DNA from: Nitrospira sp.
GTDB lineage: Bacteria; Nitrospirota; Nitrospiria; Nitrospirales; Nitrospiraceae
Length of the DNA stretch: 64,000 bases
NCBI GenBank assembly: GCA_024998565.1
Contig: JACOEM010000015.1
Span: 1-64,000, forward strand
Direction: 5' to 3'
Position numbers and translations under genes: made by a program. Of this stretch, positions 24,346 through 34,230 are shown piece by piece; positions within the stretch are counted from its first letter, which is position 1, and each line of letters starts with the position of its first letter. The notes beneath the pieces were generated by a model. The model did not search any database, was not told where the DNA came from, and saw nothing but the letters and a program-made list of their open reading frames with translations.

Positions 24346-26011
24346 GCAATCGGGACTGCCCTGCCGGCTGTGTGCTAGGGCCTCTTCCGGTACGATAAAA
24401 CTGGAACTCGTCTCCTGAGCCGAACGGAACAAAGTCGGGAGGAGGAGGAGGGCGCAGGCGTTGGGTGCGTCGGACGACCACGTAGTCATACTGGGTGCGG
24501 AGCTGGTCCCAGGGAATCGGCGCCGCGCGAAAGAGGAATTCCTCTACTGTCAGCAGTCCATGGACTGCCGGCGTGAGTCGCACCGGTTGTTGGCCCGGTG
24601 CGGCGAAGAGATTCGAAACGAAGACCGACCGCCGGATGACTCCCCAGCAGGACAGGTTGACCATGGGCATGGGCTCGGGGATCTGGCCTTCTCTCGGAGA
24701 CCAGTTGTCATAGGAGGCCATTTTGATGGCCGACAGTAGGCGCGCTCCTTCCGGCAGCTGATCAAGGGTCTGTCTGAACTGTCGGTAGTGGTGTGCCGTG
24801 TTCTGCCAGTGCTCGGTGATGTAGCCCATCCTCACCGCGAATACCGTGCTCAGGGCCAGTGCCACCGGAAGAAGCCATCCTCGGCTGGTTTCGCGCCAAT
24901 CCGAACTCGCCACGGTGAGTAAGACGAAGACGATCGGCATTCGTATATCGACCACCGCGGTCGTGCCGATCGTATTGGGCATCGCCATGGCGGCCAGCGC
25001 GGTTGCGCCGAGGGGGAGAAACATCGGCGGCAGGATCGAGCAACGTCGCCGCACCAGCCCGATGCCGACCAGCCCGACCAGCATGAGGACGGTGATGCGA
25101 TCCAAGATCCGGTGCTCGGTTCGGATGGTCCCCTTCAGGGCTTCGAGTTTTGTTGCGGGAGGAAGAAAAGTGATGAGCGGGGGCGGGGGAGACCCTCTGA
25201 GCCACAAGGGATAGTCTTCGGGGGCTACTTTGAAGGTCGGGGTCAGTGTCAGGAGGATGAGTGGAATGATGAGTGCCGGAGCGGCCTTCCAGCGGGCGGC
25301 GCCGGCGGGTTGAACGGCCTCGTGTCGCAGACGCCACCAGAGAGAGAGCTCATAGGTCGAGACGATCAGGGCGAAGCTGCCGAATGCGAAGAGATGGGCG
25401 AACAACAAAATCGCGGCAATAAGCGAAAACAACGGCATGACCAGGAGTGCGGAACGACTGCGGAGCCTGACCCACAGGGCGCAGGCGAACAGAGCCAGTC
25501 CGAGCCCAAAGAGATAGTTGAGGAAGCCCCACAGGAAGACGCTGTTATAGAGAAAGAAAAATGCCAGGAGCGGCCAGGGCGACCAGCGTCTATGCAGGGC
25601 AGCGTGCAGCGCCATTGTGCCACCCGCCAGCAGAGCGAATGTGAGCGCGATGAACACCTTGCCTGCCTGTTCAGTCGACATGATTCGGGTGAGCGGCGGC
25701 ACCACCAGGTCCATCGAAAGGTTGGGAAGCAGGTCCCAGTGGATGTCATAGTATTGGCGAAGCCAGGGTGAATGCCCGCCATCGGCGAGGATGTGCATGC
25801 GGGCCAGGTGATTGGGATAGTCTACGAGCGGCGGGATCTCAACTGTCATCAACGGGACCAGCGCGATGCACAGTAGAGCGAAGGCGGCGCCGAGGATGCC
25901 GAATGCAGTGCTCTTGTCAGGTGATGAGTTCGCGGTGGTCCTCCTTGAAAAACCCGTTGCCTGACTTGTTGTAACCAAGCGGGCGCCGGAAGGCAAGAAT
26001 CCAACCATCAC
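24332..26011 (-). CDS. Multi-pass membrane protein, possibly GT-C-type glycosyltransferase
   Basis: A 559-residue protein with roughly ten hydrophobic segments (for example FGILGAAFALLCIALVPLMT, FLNYLFGLGLALFACALWV, LPVALALSTVFAVRMGY) and a soluble C-terminal domain rich in Pro/Arg. The first loop contains VDYPNHLARMHIL, where acidic residues near a loop His recall GT-C transferases, but no diagnostic motif is certain. The adjacent polyprenol-phosphate sugar synthase suggests it might use that donor (inference). The start is uncertain; no Shine-Dalgarno sequence lies near the GTG/ATG at 26011/26008. Confidence 0.65.
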   Translation of the reverse strand: MMVGFLPSGARLVTTSQATGFSRRTTANSSPDKSTAFGILGAAFALLCIALVPLMTVEIPPLVDYPNHLARMHILADGGHSPWLRQYYDIHWDLLPNLSMDLVVPPLTRIMSTEQAGKVFIALTFALLAGGTMALHAALHRRWSPWPLLAFFFLYNSVFLWGFLNYLFGLGLALFACALWVRLRSRSALLVMPLFSLIAAILLFAHLFAFGSFALIVSTYELSLWWRLRHEAVQPAGAARWKAAPALIIPLILLTLTPTFKVAPEDYPLWLRGSPPPPLITFLPPATKLEALKGTIRTEHRILDRITVLMLVGLVGIGLVRRRCSILPPMFLPLGATALAAMAMPNTIGTTAVVDIRMPIVFVLLTVASSDWRETSRGWLLPVALALSTVFAVRMGYITEHWQNTAHHYRQFRQTLDQLPEGARLLSAIKMASYDNWSPREGQIPEPMPMVNLSCWGVIRRSVFVSNLFAAPGQQPVRLTPAVHGLLTVEEFLFRAAPIPWDQLRTQYDYVVVRRTQRLRPPPPPDFVPFGSGDEFQFYRTGRGPSTQPAGQSRLLTGP

Positions 26012-26044
26012 TGGTTTGGGAGGATTGTCGGAACCGATGCGTGG

Positions 26045-27295
26045 TTATTTGGCGGCAGTCTCGCCGAGACTCACAAATTGCTTTCGAAACCCGACGACCT
26101 TCGCGAGATAGTCGCGGGTCTCCTGATAGGGGAGTCCGGTACGGAGGCGGTCATAGAGTGCGGCCGGTTGCAATCCGTTGATCTGCTGCAACGCGTTCCG
26201 TTGGTCCTTGGAAAATGTCTTGAACACGTTGCCGGCGCCGGTGTTATAGGCTGAGATCACGCAGTATTCACGCGAGACCAGGTCGGTGACATCGTCCAAT
26301 TGGGCGTACGTCAGCACGTTAAGATAGGCCGTGCCCAATTCGATGTTGTTGTCCGGATCGAAGAGGTAGTCGCGCGAGGGCGCCTTGTCCTCACCTTTTG
26401 CTTTGCGGTACGCATCCCGTCCTCCGCTGGTGGGGACCAATTGCATCAATCCGTACGCCGGCGCAGAACTGACGGCAAAGGGATTGAAGTTACTCTCGGT
26501 GCGGATAATGGCAAAGACAAGGCTGGGACTGATCTGGTAGCGCTCCGCAAACTGTCCGACGACTGCGCGGTATTTCTCCGCCTGTTTATGCGAGAAATTC
26601 GTGACCATCGAGATGTTGACCATGTGAGCGGTTTTCGGTCCCTCTTCTTGCTCGACCTTCCGGGTGGTCGTGCTCTTGGAGAGGAGTGTGTCGGCGAACT
26701 GCTCCGCCTCCGCAGGGGTGCGCACGGGCTTGCCGGACTGGTCCAACACGAGGCCCAGGAGATACGGTTCCTTCTCGCTGGTCAGGGTGATTTCTTTATC
26801 CGTAAATAGATCGACGCTCCGAGGATCGTTGGGAGTGAGGAGGGTGGTGACGACGGCATTCTTCAGGCTGGCCCGCGGATCTTTCTCGTCAAGCGTCTCG
26901 ATCAGGATATTGCCCGCATCGAAATCCACGATGGCGCGACTGCGGTAATTCTGCGTGTATTTCACATATTTCTTCTGCTCGGGCAGTTTCACTTCCTTGG
27001 TGCCCCACTTTTTCCCGACTTCTCCGGTCAACGCCGCCATGAGCGCTTGGAAGTCCCGCTGGATCGAGCGAAGGTCCCGCAACAGGGCTTGGGGGTCCCG
27101 TCCATAATTCTCGACGCGCCGCCTGGCGATTTCAGCCGGATCCTTGCCGCCGACGATATCCAGGACGGTTCTTCCTGTGCTGCTGCCGACAGCCCGTTCG
27201 GCGGCGCCGAGCATTTTGTCGGTTGTTTCGCAGCCCGAAAAGAGGGCAGGGATGGAGAGACTCAGCAGCAGGAGGGGCATTCGTCGAAGAGGCAT
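26045..27295 (-). CDS. MltC-like membrane-bound lytic murein transglycosylase
   Basis: A 416-residue lipoprotein with lipobox ALFSGC (Cys22). The N-terminal part (about 50-220) matches the MltC-type domain: GKKWGTKEVKLPEQKKYVKY, YRSRAIVDFDAG, and DPRASLKNAVVTTLLTP. The SLT lytic domain follows with IIRTESNFNP (catalytic Glu267), AYGLMQL and CVISAYNTGAGNV. It cleaves peptidoglycan with formation of anhydro-muramyl ends in the periplasm. It is divergent from the second mlaC gene. Confidence 0.92.
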   Translation of the reverse strand: MPLRRMPLLLLSLSIPALFSGCETTDKMLGAAERAVGSSTGRTVLDIVGGKDPAEIARRRVENYGRDPQALLRDLRSIQRDFQALMAALTGEVGKKWGTKEVKLPEQKKYVKYTQNYRSRAIVDFDAGNILIETLDEKDPRASLKNAVVTTLLTPNDPRSVDLFTDKEITLTSEKEPYLLGLVLDQSGKPVRTPAEAEQFADTLLSKSTTTRKVEQEEGPKTAHMVNISMVTNFSHKQAEKYRAVVGQFAERYQISPSLVFAIIRTESNFNPFAVSSAPAYGLMQLVPTSGGRDAYRKAKGEDKAPSRDYLFDPDNNIELGTAYLNVLTYAQLDDVTDLVSREYCVISAYNTGAGNVFKTFSKDQRNALQQINGLQPAALYDRLRTGLPYQETRDYLAKVVGFRKQFVSLGETAAK

Positions 27296-27497
27296 GGCGC
27301 GAGTATACCGAAGGTGCCACAGAGAGGAAAATAAAATCTCTCAATGGCGCGCCACTACCGTTCGGCGCAATAGCCGGCTCCTTCAGTATCTGATCTTTTG
27401 GCGGTTGAAACACAGGTATATCCACGCGCTTGACGCTCGGTTTTGACGGCCGGTACCATAAACGATTATTGGCAGAAGTTATTGGAAGGCAGAACGT

Positions 27498-28145
27498 ATG
27501 AACCAGAGATTTATCGGCCTGAGCCATCCTTGTCCCTCGATTTCGAGGTCCGTCCGGGGCTTGATACTGTGTCTGCTCGCTGTGATGTTGGTGGTATCCA
27601 GCCATGCCGCCTCTTCGTGGGCAGAACAGACGCCGACGGAGGTCGTCGAGCGCACGATGAAGGACATGTTGTATATCCTGACGGAGTTGAAAGATGCGAG
27701 CCGCTCTGCGCAGCGTCAGTGGGAAATTGAGCAGGTGGTTCGGCGGGTCTTCAACTATGAAGAAATGGCCGGACGGTCGCTGGGCGAGACCGGGATCAAG
27801 TCGAATGCCGCAGAGCGACGGCAGTTTGTGCGGCTCTTTGTGCAGGTGTTACGCGACGATCTGGCGGATCATCTGCGAGATTATTCTGCGGCCCAAGTGG
27901 TCTTTCTCGCTGAAGGAACCGGTGCAGACGGGGCACAGGTCATGATTGCGCCTGCCGGCGAGGAAGTCGACACACGGATCGAATTTGAAGTAGTTCGGCG
28001 ATCCGGAGCTTGGCTTGTTAATGATATCAGCATCGACGGCGCCAGCATCATGGCGAAGTATCAGGCGCAGTTTACGCGTATCCTTCGCGAGGGCTCTTTT
28101 TCCGATCTCATGGAATACCTCACACAGAAGGCAGTCATTGCCTAA
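27498..28145 (+). CDS. mlaC: MlaC-family periplasmic phospholipid-binding protein, copy 2
   Basis: A 215-residue MlaC/Ttg2D protein, paralogous to 4957-5634. The signal sequence (LILCLLAVMLVVSSHAASSW) is followed by TPTEVVERTMKDMLYILTEL, RRVFNYEEMAGRSLG, QVLRDDLADHL and NDISIDGASIMAKYQAQF. The pattern QWEIEQVV and the shared spacing show common descent with copy 1. The gene stands alone, divergent from the transglycosylase. Which copy serves the MlaEFD transporter at 42-45 kb is unknown. Confidence 0.88.
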   Translation: MNQRFIGLSHPCPSISRSVRGLILCLLAVMLVVSSHAASSWAEQTPTEVVERTMKDMLYILTELKDASRSAQRQWEIEQVVRRVFNYEEMAGRSLGETGIKSNAAERRQFVRLFVQVLRDDLADHLRDYSAAQVVFLAEGTGADGAQVMIAPAGEEVDTRIEFEVVRRSGAWLVNDISIDGASIMAKYQAQFTRILREGSFSDLMEYLTQKAVIA

Positions 28146-28256
28146 ACGCTCGACATCGTGATGCCTGCGCCGTCAGCCCTTTCCTTCGGCTTGTAGCCGG
28201 TTCATATCATTCGGATGTTCCACAATTGCCTTCCTCATGGCGCGGCTCGCTGGTTT

Positions 28257-29043
28257 TTAAGTGGCCGCCGACGGAGGGAGCGTTCCGACGCTCTCGGACG
28301 GACTGCTCCGAACCCCCACAACGTGTGCGCGAGTGGTTGTCCCGTTCGCGTGGAGTTTGACCAGGCCGTATTTGTGTGCTCGAATCAAGAGTTGCTGGCG
28401 GCTGTGCACATCGAGTTTGCCGAAAATGCTGGTGAGGTGATGGCGCACGGTCGTGCTGCAAATGTTGAGGCGGCAGGCGATGTCTTTATTGGACAGGCCC
28501 TCTCCGATCAAGGCGATGATGTCATGCTCACGTTTTGTGAGGTCCTCGGACCAATCCGGCGGAATTGGCATCGGGTCCTCGAGGCCGCTGGTTGAGCCGC
28601 TTCTCTCCCACGCGCTTGTGTCGCAAGGAAGACAGCGCGCCGCGATCGCCGGACGCCGACAGAGATATTCGATGACGGCAAGCAGCACGACTCCCGGCTG
28701 GGTGGTCAACACCATGCCGTCTATTCCGGACGACAAGGCGTCCAGCCCGCCGCGGCTGTCTTCAATTCCATGCAGGGCGATGATTCGTATGGTCGAAAGC
28801 GACGCCTTCACCTTTCGAACCAGCCCGAGGATGTCCATGCCGGGCTCCAGTTCAATGATGAGCAGATGTGGCTTTATCTTGCGAGACGAGGCTCATCGCC
28901 TGCAGCGTGTTCGCGGCTTCTCCGATCAGTCTGAGGTGCTCGTGGGGTGCGATGACGGCTTGCAGTCCAAGCCGGAGGAGCTGATTCCGGCTGACGATCG
29001 CGATGGTAATGAGGGCAGAGCCCGATCCTCGTTCGTGGGTCAA
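28257..29043 (-). pseudogene. LuxR/NarL-type response regulator split by a frameshift
   Basis: The N-terminal part (29043-28852) reads IAIVSRNQLLRLGLQAVIA and HLRLIGEAANTLQAMSLVS, the first half of a receiver domain. Near 28880 the coding frame shifts by one base: the other frame continues RKIKPHLLIIELEPGMDILG without a break into the ORF 28838-28257. That ORF has the helix-turn-helix TKREHDIIALIGEGLSNKDI and STTVRHHLTSIFGKL. The normal D of the receiver reads as E in IIELEPG, so phosphorylation may be absent even if intact. One base is inserted or lost, or this is a sequencing error. Confidence 0.7.
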
Positions 29044-29064
29044 TCAGTCCTCGAATCCGTAGCC

Positions 29065-29469
29065 TTAGCGCGGTGAGAGTGCGGACTGGGTCACCGCCTG
29101 CCGCCGGCAATACTCGTAACAACTGGACAGGACGAGGTCGCCTGAAGGGCGAACCGTGCCGCAGACCTGCCCCATGAGGAGTGCCCATTCGGCGACATGG
29201 GTCGCCAGTCGGACCGGTTTCAGGCCTTGGGTGCTGAACAGATTCAGCGCAACCGTCGACAGCACGACTTTGAGGTACGAGAGGGACGGCCCATAGCTGA
29301 AGACATATTCATGCTGCCCGGAGAACAACAGCTGCAGTCCTTCTCGTGCCCTCATCCCGCGATGCCCGCAGTGTCCGCAATGAAAGCATTCAAGCCCGGT
29401 GCGTGTGTCATAGCCTGCACGGTAATCAGGTGTCATGAGTCGGCCGCAGTTGGTAGTGGGGCAAAGCAT
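29065..29469 (-). CDS. Hypothetical protein with an N-terminal zinc-binding motif
   Basis: A 134-residue protein starting MLCPTTNCGRLMTPDY. The cysteines in CPTTNCG and CFHCGHCGHRG could bind one zinc. The C-terminal part (YGPSLSYLKVVLSTVALNLF, LATHVAEWALLMGQVCGTV) is hydrophobic to amphipathic, with more cysteines in SSCYEYCRR. GGAGA lies before the ATG. It starts a short run of small genes next to the two-component cluster. No family was recognised. Confidence 0.6.
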   Translation of the reverse strand: MLCPTTNCGRLMTPDYRAGYDTRTGLECFHCGHCGHRGMRAREGLQLLFSGQHEYVFSYGPSLSYLKVVLSTVALNLFSTQGLKPVRLATHVAEWALLMGQVCGTVRPSGDLVLSSCYEYCRRQAVTQSALSPR

Positions 29470-29524
29470 CGCACTATTCTCCGTGCAGGATCTTCTTTGT
29501 GCAGTCTTTTCATCGTCCTACGCG

Positions 29525-29839
29525 CTACGCCTGGACAGAGGTCGGGCGGCGGTCAGAACCGTCTTGGCGCGCGCGCGTCGGTTCCGTGAGCGTCAATCGT
29601 TCGGCTTCCAGCCAGTCTTGACGGTCGTACCCGTCCTGCCGCCCTCGTTGTTGATAGAGCTCATAGGCCAGCTTCTCGATGCGCGTCCTGATTTCTTCGG
29701 TCGTCGGTTCACTGTCGGCCTGCTGCGGCGGGATCTCGGGACCCGACCGTTGTCGTGCCGGCGTCTCCATCTCCGTCGTGGATCGACTCGGTATCCGAAC
29801 GCTGTCGTCGATTGACCGTAACCGTCGCTGTGCCATCAT
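29525..29839 (-). CDS. DUF2934-family protein
   Basis: A 104-residue protein. The stretch IRTRIEKLAYELYQQRGRQD followed by GYDRQDWLEAERLTL is the DUF2934 signature. The N-terminal part is Arg/Pro/Ser-rich and disordered. GGGAGG precedes the ATG pair at 29839/29836. Function of the family is unknown; it is common in soil and nitrifying bacteria. Confidence 0.8.
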   Translation of the reverse strand: MMAQRRLRSIDDSVRIPSRSTTEMETPARQRSGPEIPPQQADSEPTTEEIRTRIEKLAYELYQQRGRQDGYDRQDWLEAERLTLTEPTRARQDGSDRRPTSVQA

Positions 29840-29889
29840 TGAACCTCCCTGTTGAGTCGGAGTAAGTGGTTCTTCTCAAGATGAGCGCA

Positions 29890-30321
29890 TCACGTGAGAG
29901 ATGCGGGTACGCATGGAATACCGAGCGTTGCTCGCAGCAGCTCCTCGACGCGATGGTGCACGGGTGGAGTCTGAGGACTTGCGTGCGCATCGATCGGCGG
30001 GGAGAGGGCACCGGGCTGGTTTCGCGTCGGTTCGGCGACGGTTAAGACCGGCGCCTGCGGACAGAGGATGTTGAGCGCCCGGAGGGTATCCGATTCAGCG
30101 GCCTCCCGTTCCTCCTCGCAAGAGTCTGAGCTCAGCAGGATGGCCTCCGGCTGGATCTCCACGAGGTCGGTGAGCATGGATTGAATGTCCCGGACGAGGA
30201 CTGCATGGTACCCATTGGTGGCGAGGCAGTCCGCCAGTTTGAGTCCGAATTGCAGTTCAGGATCGACGATCATGACACGGGATCTTCCGGTCTGTTTGGT
30301 GCTGCTCATGGTCGCGCTCAT
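29890..30321 (-). CDS. Degenerate receiver-domain protein
   Basis: A 143-residue protein with SRVMIVDPELQFGLKLADCLA and ILLSSDSCEEER in the places of receiver strands 1 and 3. The usual phospho-accepting Asp is not clearly present (SSDS reads as its remnant) and the Lys-containing end is missing, so it is probably not a phospho-switch. The C-terminal part is Pro/His-rich. AAGGAGG precedes the ATG. It follows the winged-helix-like gene by 15 nt. Confidence 0.55.
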   Translation of the reverse strand: MSATMSSTKQTGRSRVMIVDPELQFGLKLADCLATNGYHAVLVRDIQSMLTDLVEIQPEAILLSSDSCEEEREAAESDTLRALNILCPQAPVLTVAEPTRNQPGALSPPIDAHASPQTPPVHHRVEELLRATLGIPCVPASLT

Positions 30322-30336
30322 GTGTCGGCCTCCTTC

Positions 30337-30681
30337 TTATTTCCCGTACGGATCGCCGGTGCCCTGTCGGGTGTCTGTGAGAGGCCTATCGGGATCGAAG
30401 CGGCGCAAGGCGTGCGTGCGGACCGACGTCAGAGAAACCAGATATTGGCAGCGAGCACGGGGTTGGAGAGAGATCGTTCCTTCCCGCGACAGGGCATCGA
30501 CCGTCATGAATATCTGGTTCCAGGTACAGGTTGGGAGCCTAGAGGCCAGTGCATCCAACGTGCAGGGCCCCTGCCGTTCCAGTGCCCTGGTTATGAGAGT
30601 CCCTGTTGTATGGAGATCGGTACTCTCATTCCCCTCGGACCGGTCATCATCCGAGCTATAAGGAGGGACCAACCCAACCAT
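30337..30681 (-). CDS. Small protein with a winged-helix-like region
   Basis: A 114-residue protein. The centre (TGTLITRALERQGPCTLDAL, ASRLPTCTWNQIFMTVDALS and REGTISLQPR) has the length and hydrophobic pattern of a winged helix. Both ends are disordered. GGGGAG lies 8 bases before the ATG. It begins the four-gene series 30681-29065. DNA binding is inference. Confidence 0.55.
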   Translation of the reverse strand: MVGLVPPYSSDDDRSEGNESTDLHTTGTLITRALERQGPCTLDALASRLPTCTWNQIFMTVDALSREGTISLQPRARCQYLVSLTSVRTHALRRFDPDRPLTDTRQGTGDPYGK

Positions 30682-30896
30682 GTTATTCGCTCCCCTCGTG
30701 CTGACGGTACGAACGGTCTCGCAACCGGATCGCCACGATAGGGTTATCTGTACCGGAAGCAGGGTCCGAGAAGCATAGCGTTTTACGCAATTTACGCGTC
30801 GCCGTTTTGCCGACCGCGTATGTCGACGTTCATGCTACGAAGGGAGCTTGTGGAGCGGGAACGAACGGGCCGCCATGACGACGGAGCGGAAGGATC

Positions 30897-31541
30897 TCAC
30901 CTGATGAGCCGGTTGACGAGACGATTCTCTATCGCGTAATGCGTCAATTCGGTGTTGTTCTTCAGTTGCATTTTTTCGAGAATGCGCGCCCGATAGGTAT
31001 TGATGGTGCTGACACCGACGCATAAATCATCCGCAATGTCCTTCAAGCTTTTTCCCACCGCGATTAAACACAGGACCTGGTACTCGCGATCAGACAACTG
31101 CTCGTGGAGCGGTTTTTCCCAATCACTCTCCAGATTCAGGGCCAGGAGTTCCGCCACTGCCGCACTGACGAATTTGCCGCCGCCAAGGATCTTCCGGAGG
31201 GCCTGCACCAATTCGTTCGGCGCACTGTCTTTCGACAGGTAACCGGCCGCGCCCGCTTTCAACATTCGTAACGCCAGCTGGTCTTCCGGATAGCCGCTCA
31301 GAACGAGGACGGGGAGTTTCGGCCGGGCCTGTTTGAGTTCTTTGAGCGCGTCGAGTCCGCTTTTTCCGGGCATGCCCACATCGAGAATCACAATATCCCA
31401 ACTGTGTTTTCCCACCTGTGCGATCATCTCTTCCGCGTTCTGAGCGTCGCCGAGGACGGCCCCATGGAATTGTTCGCTGAGAATTTGTTTGACGCCCTGT
31501 CGGACGACGGCGTGATCATCCACAACGAGAATTCTTGTCAC
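30897..31541 (-). CDS. NarL/FixJ-family response regulator
   Basis: A 214-residue regulator. The receiver has the acidic pair in ILVVDDH (Asp8, Asp9), phospho-acceptor Asp54 (VILDVGMPGKSG) and Lys104 (YLSKDS). The LuxR-type helix-turn-helix follows: LSDREYQVLCLIAVGKSLKD, then ADDLCVGVSTINTYRARIL. It is the last gene of a minus-strand two-component cluster; the hybrid kinase just upstream belongs to the HisKA_3 type that usually pairs with NarL regulators. Confidence 0.93.
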   Translation of the reverse strand: MTRILVVDDHAVVRQGVKQILSEQFHGAVLGDAQNAEEMIAQVGKHSWDIVILDVGMPGKSGLDALKELKQARPKLPVLVLSGYPEDQLALRMLKAGAAGYLSKDSAPNELVQALRKILGGGKFVSAAVAELLALNLESDWEKPLHEQLSDREYQVLCLIAVGKSLKDIADDLCVGVSTINTYRARILEKMQLKNNTELTHYAIENRLVNRLIR

Positions 31542-31617
31542 AACAGGATCCTCCTTCCGCTAGTGCGCCTGAGCGGCTGAACGCGCAGTGCTCCGTGCTC
31601 CATCCCGGCGCCGCCGA

Positions 31618-34230
31618 CTACGGTTGATCAAGAGGAATCCGGACGCGCACTGCCGTGCCTGTCCCGGGACTCCCGGTGAAGATGGTCTCACCTCCCAGAA
31701 GCAGGGCTCGCTCACGCATCCCCACCAGGCCCAGGGAATGGGGGTCGGCCAATTCAGCATCGGTGACGCCGCGCCCGTTGTCTCGTACGTCAAGCACAAG
31801 GTTGCCGGCCTGCTCTTGGAGGGTGATATGGACGACGGAGGCCTGAGCATGGCGCGCCACATTCGTCAGGATTTCCTGAAAAATTCTGAACATGGCCGTC
31901 GAGCCGGCATGAGACAATGTGACCGCGCGCAGATAGACGTCGAGCGTGCATTGAATCCCTGTGCGTGCTTGAAATTCATGGGCCTGCCATTCGATGGCAG
32001 GGATGAGGCCGAGTTGATCGAGGACGACAGGGCGCAGCTCGGTGGCGATCCGTTGGACCGACTGGATCGTTCCATCGACCAGTGTGGAAATCGACTCCAG
32101 CTTTTTTCGCACCAGGGGAGAGACTTCGGCGATCTGATCGTGTAACAGGCAGAGTTCGAGTTTCACGCCCGTCAACGCCTGGCCCAATTCATCGTGGATC
32201 TCACGGGCGATCAGAATTCGCTCTTCTTCACGCACCGATTCGAGCCGCGCGGTCAGTTTTCTGAGTTGATCGTGCGAGAGGGTAAGCTGTTGCTCGGCCC
32301 GCTTGCGTTCGGTGATGTCCAGAAACACCACCACGGCTCCGGTGATCTGTTTGTCTTCGATGATCGGAAACGACGAGTACTCCACCGGAAATGCCGTCCC
32401 GTCCTTGCGCCAGTACACTTCATCGTGCACCTTGCACCCCTTGCCACCCTCGAGCGTCTCCTGGATCCGGCAGGTTGCTCGGGGGTATGTGGCGCCGTCC
32501 GGGAACGAATGATGGATGCGCTCATGCATATCCTGGCCGAGGAGTTCCTCGGGGAGAGAGCCCAGCAGGCGCGCCGCGGCCGAATTGATGAACGTGCAGC
32601 GGCCTTGGCGATCGATGCCATAGATCCCTTCCCCGGTGGACTCCAGCAGCAGCAAGCGATCCTTGGCGAGCTGTTGTCGAGCTTCTTCGGCTCGCTTTCG
32701 ATCCGTTATATCGGTCGCGATGCCGCAGAGGGCGTAACAACGATTCTGGGAATTGCGCAGGGGAAACTTGACGACGATGCTGGTGTGAAGGCCGTCGTCG
32801 TGGAGTGCCGATTCCTCGAATCTCATGGGCGCTCCGGTCTCCAGGACCTTGCGGTCATTGCCACGAAATACGGCGGCTTGCTCCGGAGGGAAGACTTCCT
32901 CGTCGGTTTTGCCGACGAGATCCTCGTGGGACAGATGAGAAATGATTTCAAACTGACGGTTCGCCTGGAGATAGCGACCGGCCAGGTCTTTGATGAAAAT
33001 CAGGGCCGGGCTATTGTCCATGATCGCCCGAAATCGTTCTTCGCTATCTCGCAGTGCCGTCTCGGCCTGCCTGCGGTCCGTGATGTCACGGGCTACCGCT
33101 TGGAACCCGACTACCTTGCCCTCTTCCAAAAGAACTTGCACATTCTGGCCGATCCACACTTCGCTCCCGTCCTTGGCGAGGGCGAGAAATTCGTAATAGG
33201 TGCTTGATTGTTTACGGAGGAACTGCCGGCCGTAAAATCGTTCGGCCGCCGGCTGATGATCGGGATGAATCAGTTCGATGAACCGACGCCCCAACAGTTC
33301 CGGTTCCGTATATTTCATAATGCGCATGGCGACCGGGTTCACAAAGGTGAACCGGCCCGATGCATCCGTTCTATAGATGATGTCGTTGGCTTTGGTGACC
33401 AGCAGTCGATATCGTGCTTGGCTGTCCCGGAGCGCTTCATCGGTTCGCTTTGCAGCGGTGATGTCTCGAAAGACGGCAACCCCTCCGCTGAGATGCCCGG
33501 TGTCATCCAGCAAGGGCCTGGCCGTAACACTGAGCCAGGCCTCGTCCGGCCAATGCGGCCGGCGAAAAAAGATCAGGGCATCGGTCACGGACTCTCCACG
33601 GATCGCTTTTGCCAGCGGGAGGTCATCGGTCGGGAACGGTGTGACCCTGTCCGGTAAGAATAGCGCGTAATGCTTGGACCATTCTTCGATTCCTATGTCG
33701 GCAGGACCGCTTCCGATGATACGTTCAGCGGCCTGGTTCCACACTTGGAACGTTCCCCTTTCGTCGGCCATCACCACGCCTTCGGCCATGTTGTCCAGCA
33801 CGGACTGGAGAAAGCGCGTTTTCTGCCGCAGTTCTTCTTCCAGCCGCTTGCGCTCGACGGCATATTTCAGGGCGCGTGCCAGGAGCGGGGCGGTCGTTTG
33901 CCCTTTCACGAGATAATCCTGGGCTCCCGCCTGGATGAGCTGCAATCCCAACTCTTCATCTTCGAAGCCGGTCATCAGCACGATCGGAATCCCTTGCGCC
34001 GCCGCGTGCATCCTGACGAGCGTTTCAGCCCCTTGGCTGTCCGGCAACGAGAGATCCAGAAGAATAATGTCGAACGCGGCCTGGGTCAGGCATCGGATAC
34101 CGGCATCGAGCCGGTCGACATGCGTGAGGGTGAGCCGGCCGGCGCCGGTTTCCGTCAGGAGTTCCTTCAGAAGACGAGCATCACCGGCATTGTCTTCAAC
34201 CAGCAGGATATGGGCCGGACCGGTGCTCAT
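31618..34230 (-). CDS. Receiver-PAS hybrid sensor histidine kinase (HisKA_3 type)
   Basis: An 870-residue protein, apparently soluble. An N-terminal receiver (Asp59 in IILLDLSLP) is followed by about four PAS/PAC units (roughly 137-260, 270-395, 400-520, 530-650; each ends in a variant of DITDRK). Next are the HisKA_3 dimerisation domain with the phospho-His in [19 protein letters not shown] and an HATPase_c domain with [19 protein letters not shown] and [12 protein letters not shown]. Its start overlaps the preceding response-regulator gene by 4 bases. The signal is unknown; the PAS domains may bind haem, flavin or small molecules. Confidence 0.92.
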   Translation of the reverse strand: MSTGPAHILLVEDNAGDARLLKELLTETGAGRLTLTHVDRLDAGIRCLTQAAFDIILLDLSLPDSQGAETLVRMHAAAQGIPIVLMTGFEDEELGLQLIQAGAQDYLVKGQTTAPLLARALKYAVERKRLEEELRQKTRFLQSVLDNMAEGVVMADERGTFQVWNQAAERIIGSGPADIGIEEWSKHYALFLPDRVTPFPTDDLPLAKAIRGESVTDALIFFRRPHWPDEAWLSVTARPLLDDTGHLSGGVAVFRDITAAKRTDEALRDSQARYRLLVTKANDIIYRTDASGRFTFVNPVAMRIMKYTEPELLGRRFIELIHPDHQPAAERFYGRQFLRKQSSTYYEFLALAKDGSEVWIGQNVQVLLEEGKVVGFQAVARDITDRRQAETALRDSEERFRAIMDNSPALIFIKDLAGRYLQANRQFEIISHLSHEDLVGKTDEEVFPPEQAAVFRGNDRKVLETGAPMRFEESALHDDGLHTSIVVKFPLRNSQNRCYALCGIATDITDRKRAEEARQQLAKDRLLLLESTGEGIYGIDRQGRCTFINSAAARLLGSLPEELLGQDMHERIHHSFPDGATYPRATCRIQETLEGGKGCKVHDEVYWRKDGTAFPVEYSSFPIIEDKQITGAVVVFLDITERKRAEQQLTLSHDQLRKLTARLESVREEERILIAREIHDELGQALTGVKLELCLLHDQIAEVSPLVRKKLESISTLVDGTIQSVQRIATELRPVVLDQLGLIPAIEWQAHEFQARTGIQCTLDVYLRAVTLSHAGSTAMFRIFQEILTNVARHAQASVVHITLQEQAGNLVLDVRDNGRGVTDAELADPHSLGLVGMRERALLLGGETIFTGSPGTGTAVRVRIPLDQP

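Noticed and set aside
32194-33207. A 337-codon open frame opposite the hybrid kinase
   Set aside because: It is a shadow of the high-GC kinase gene; no known pattern, and the kinase domains on the other strand are unmistakable.
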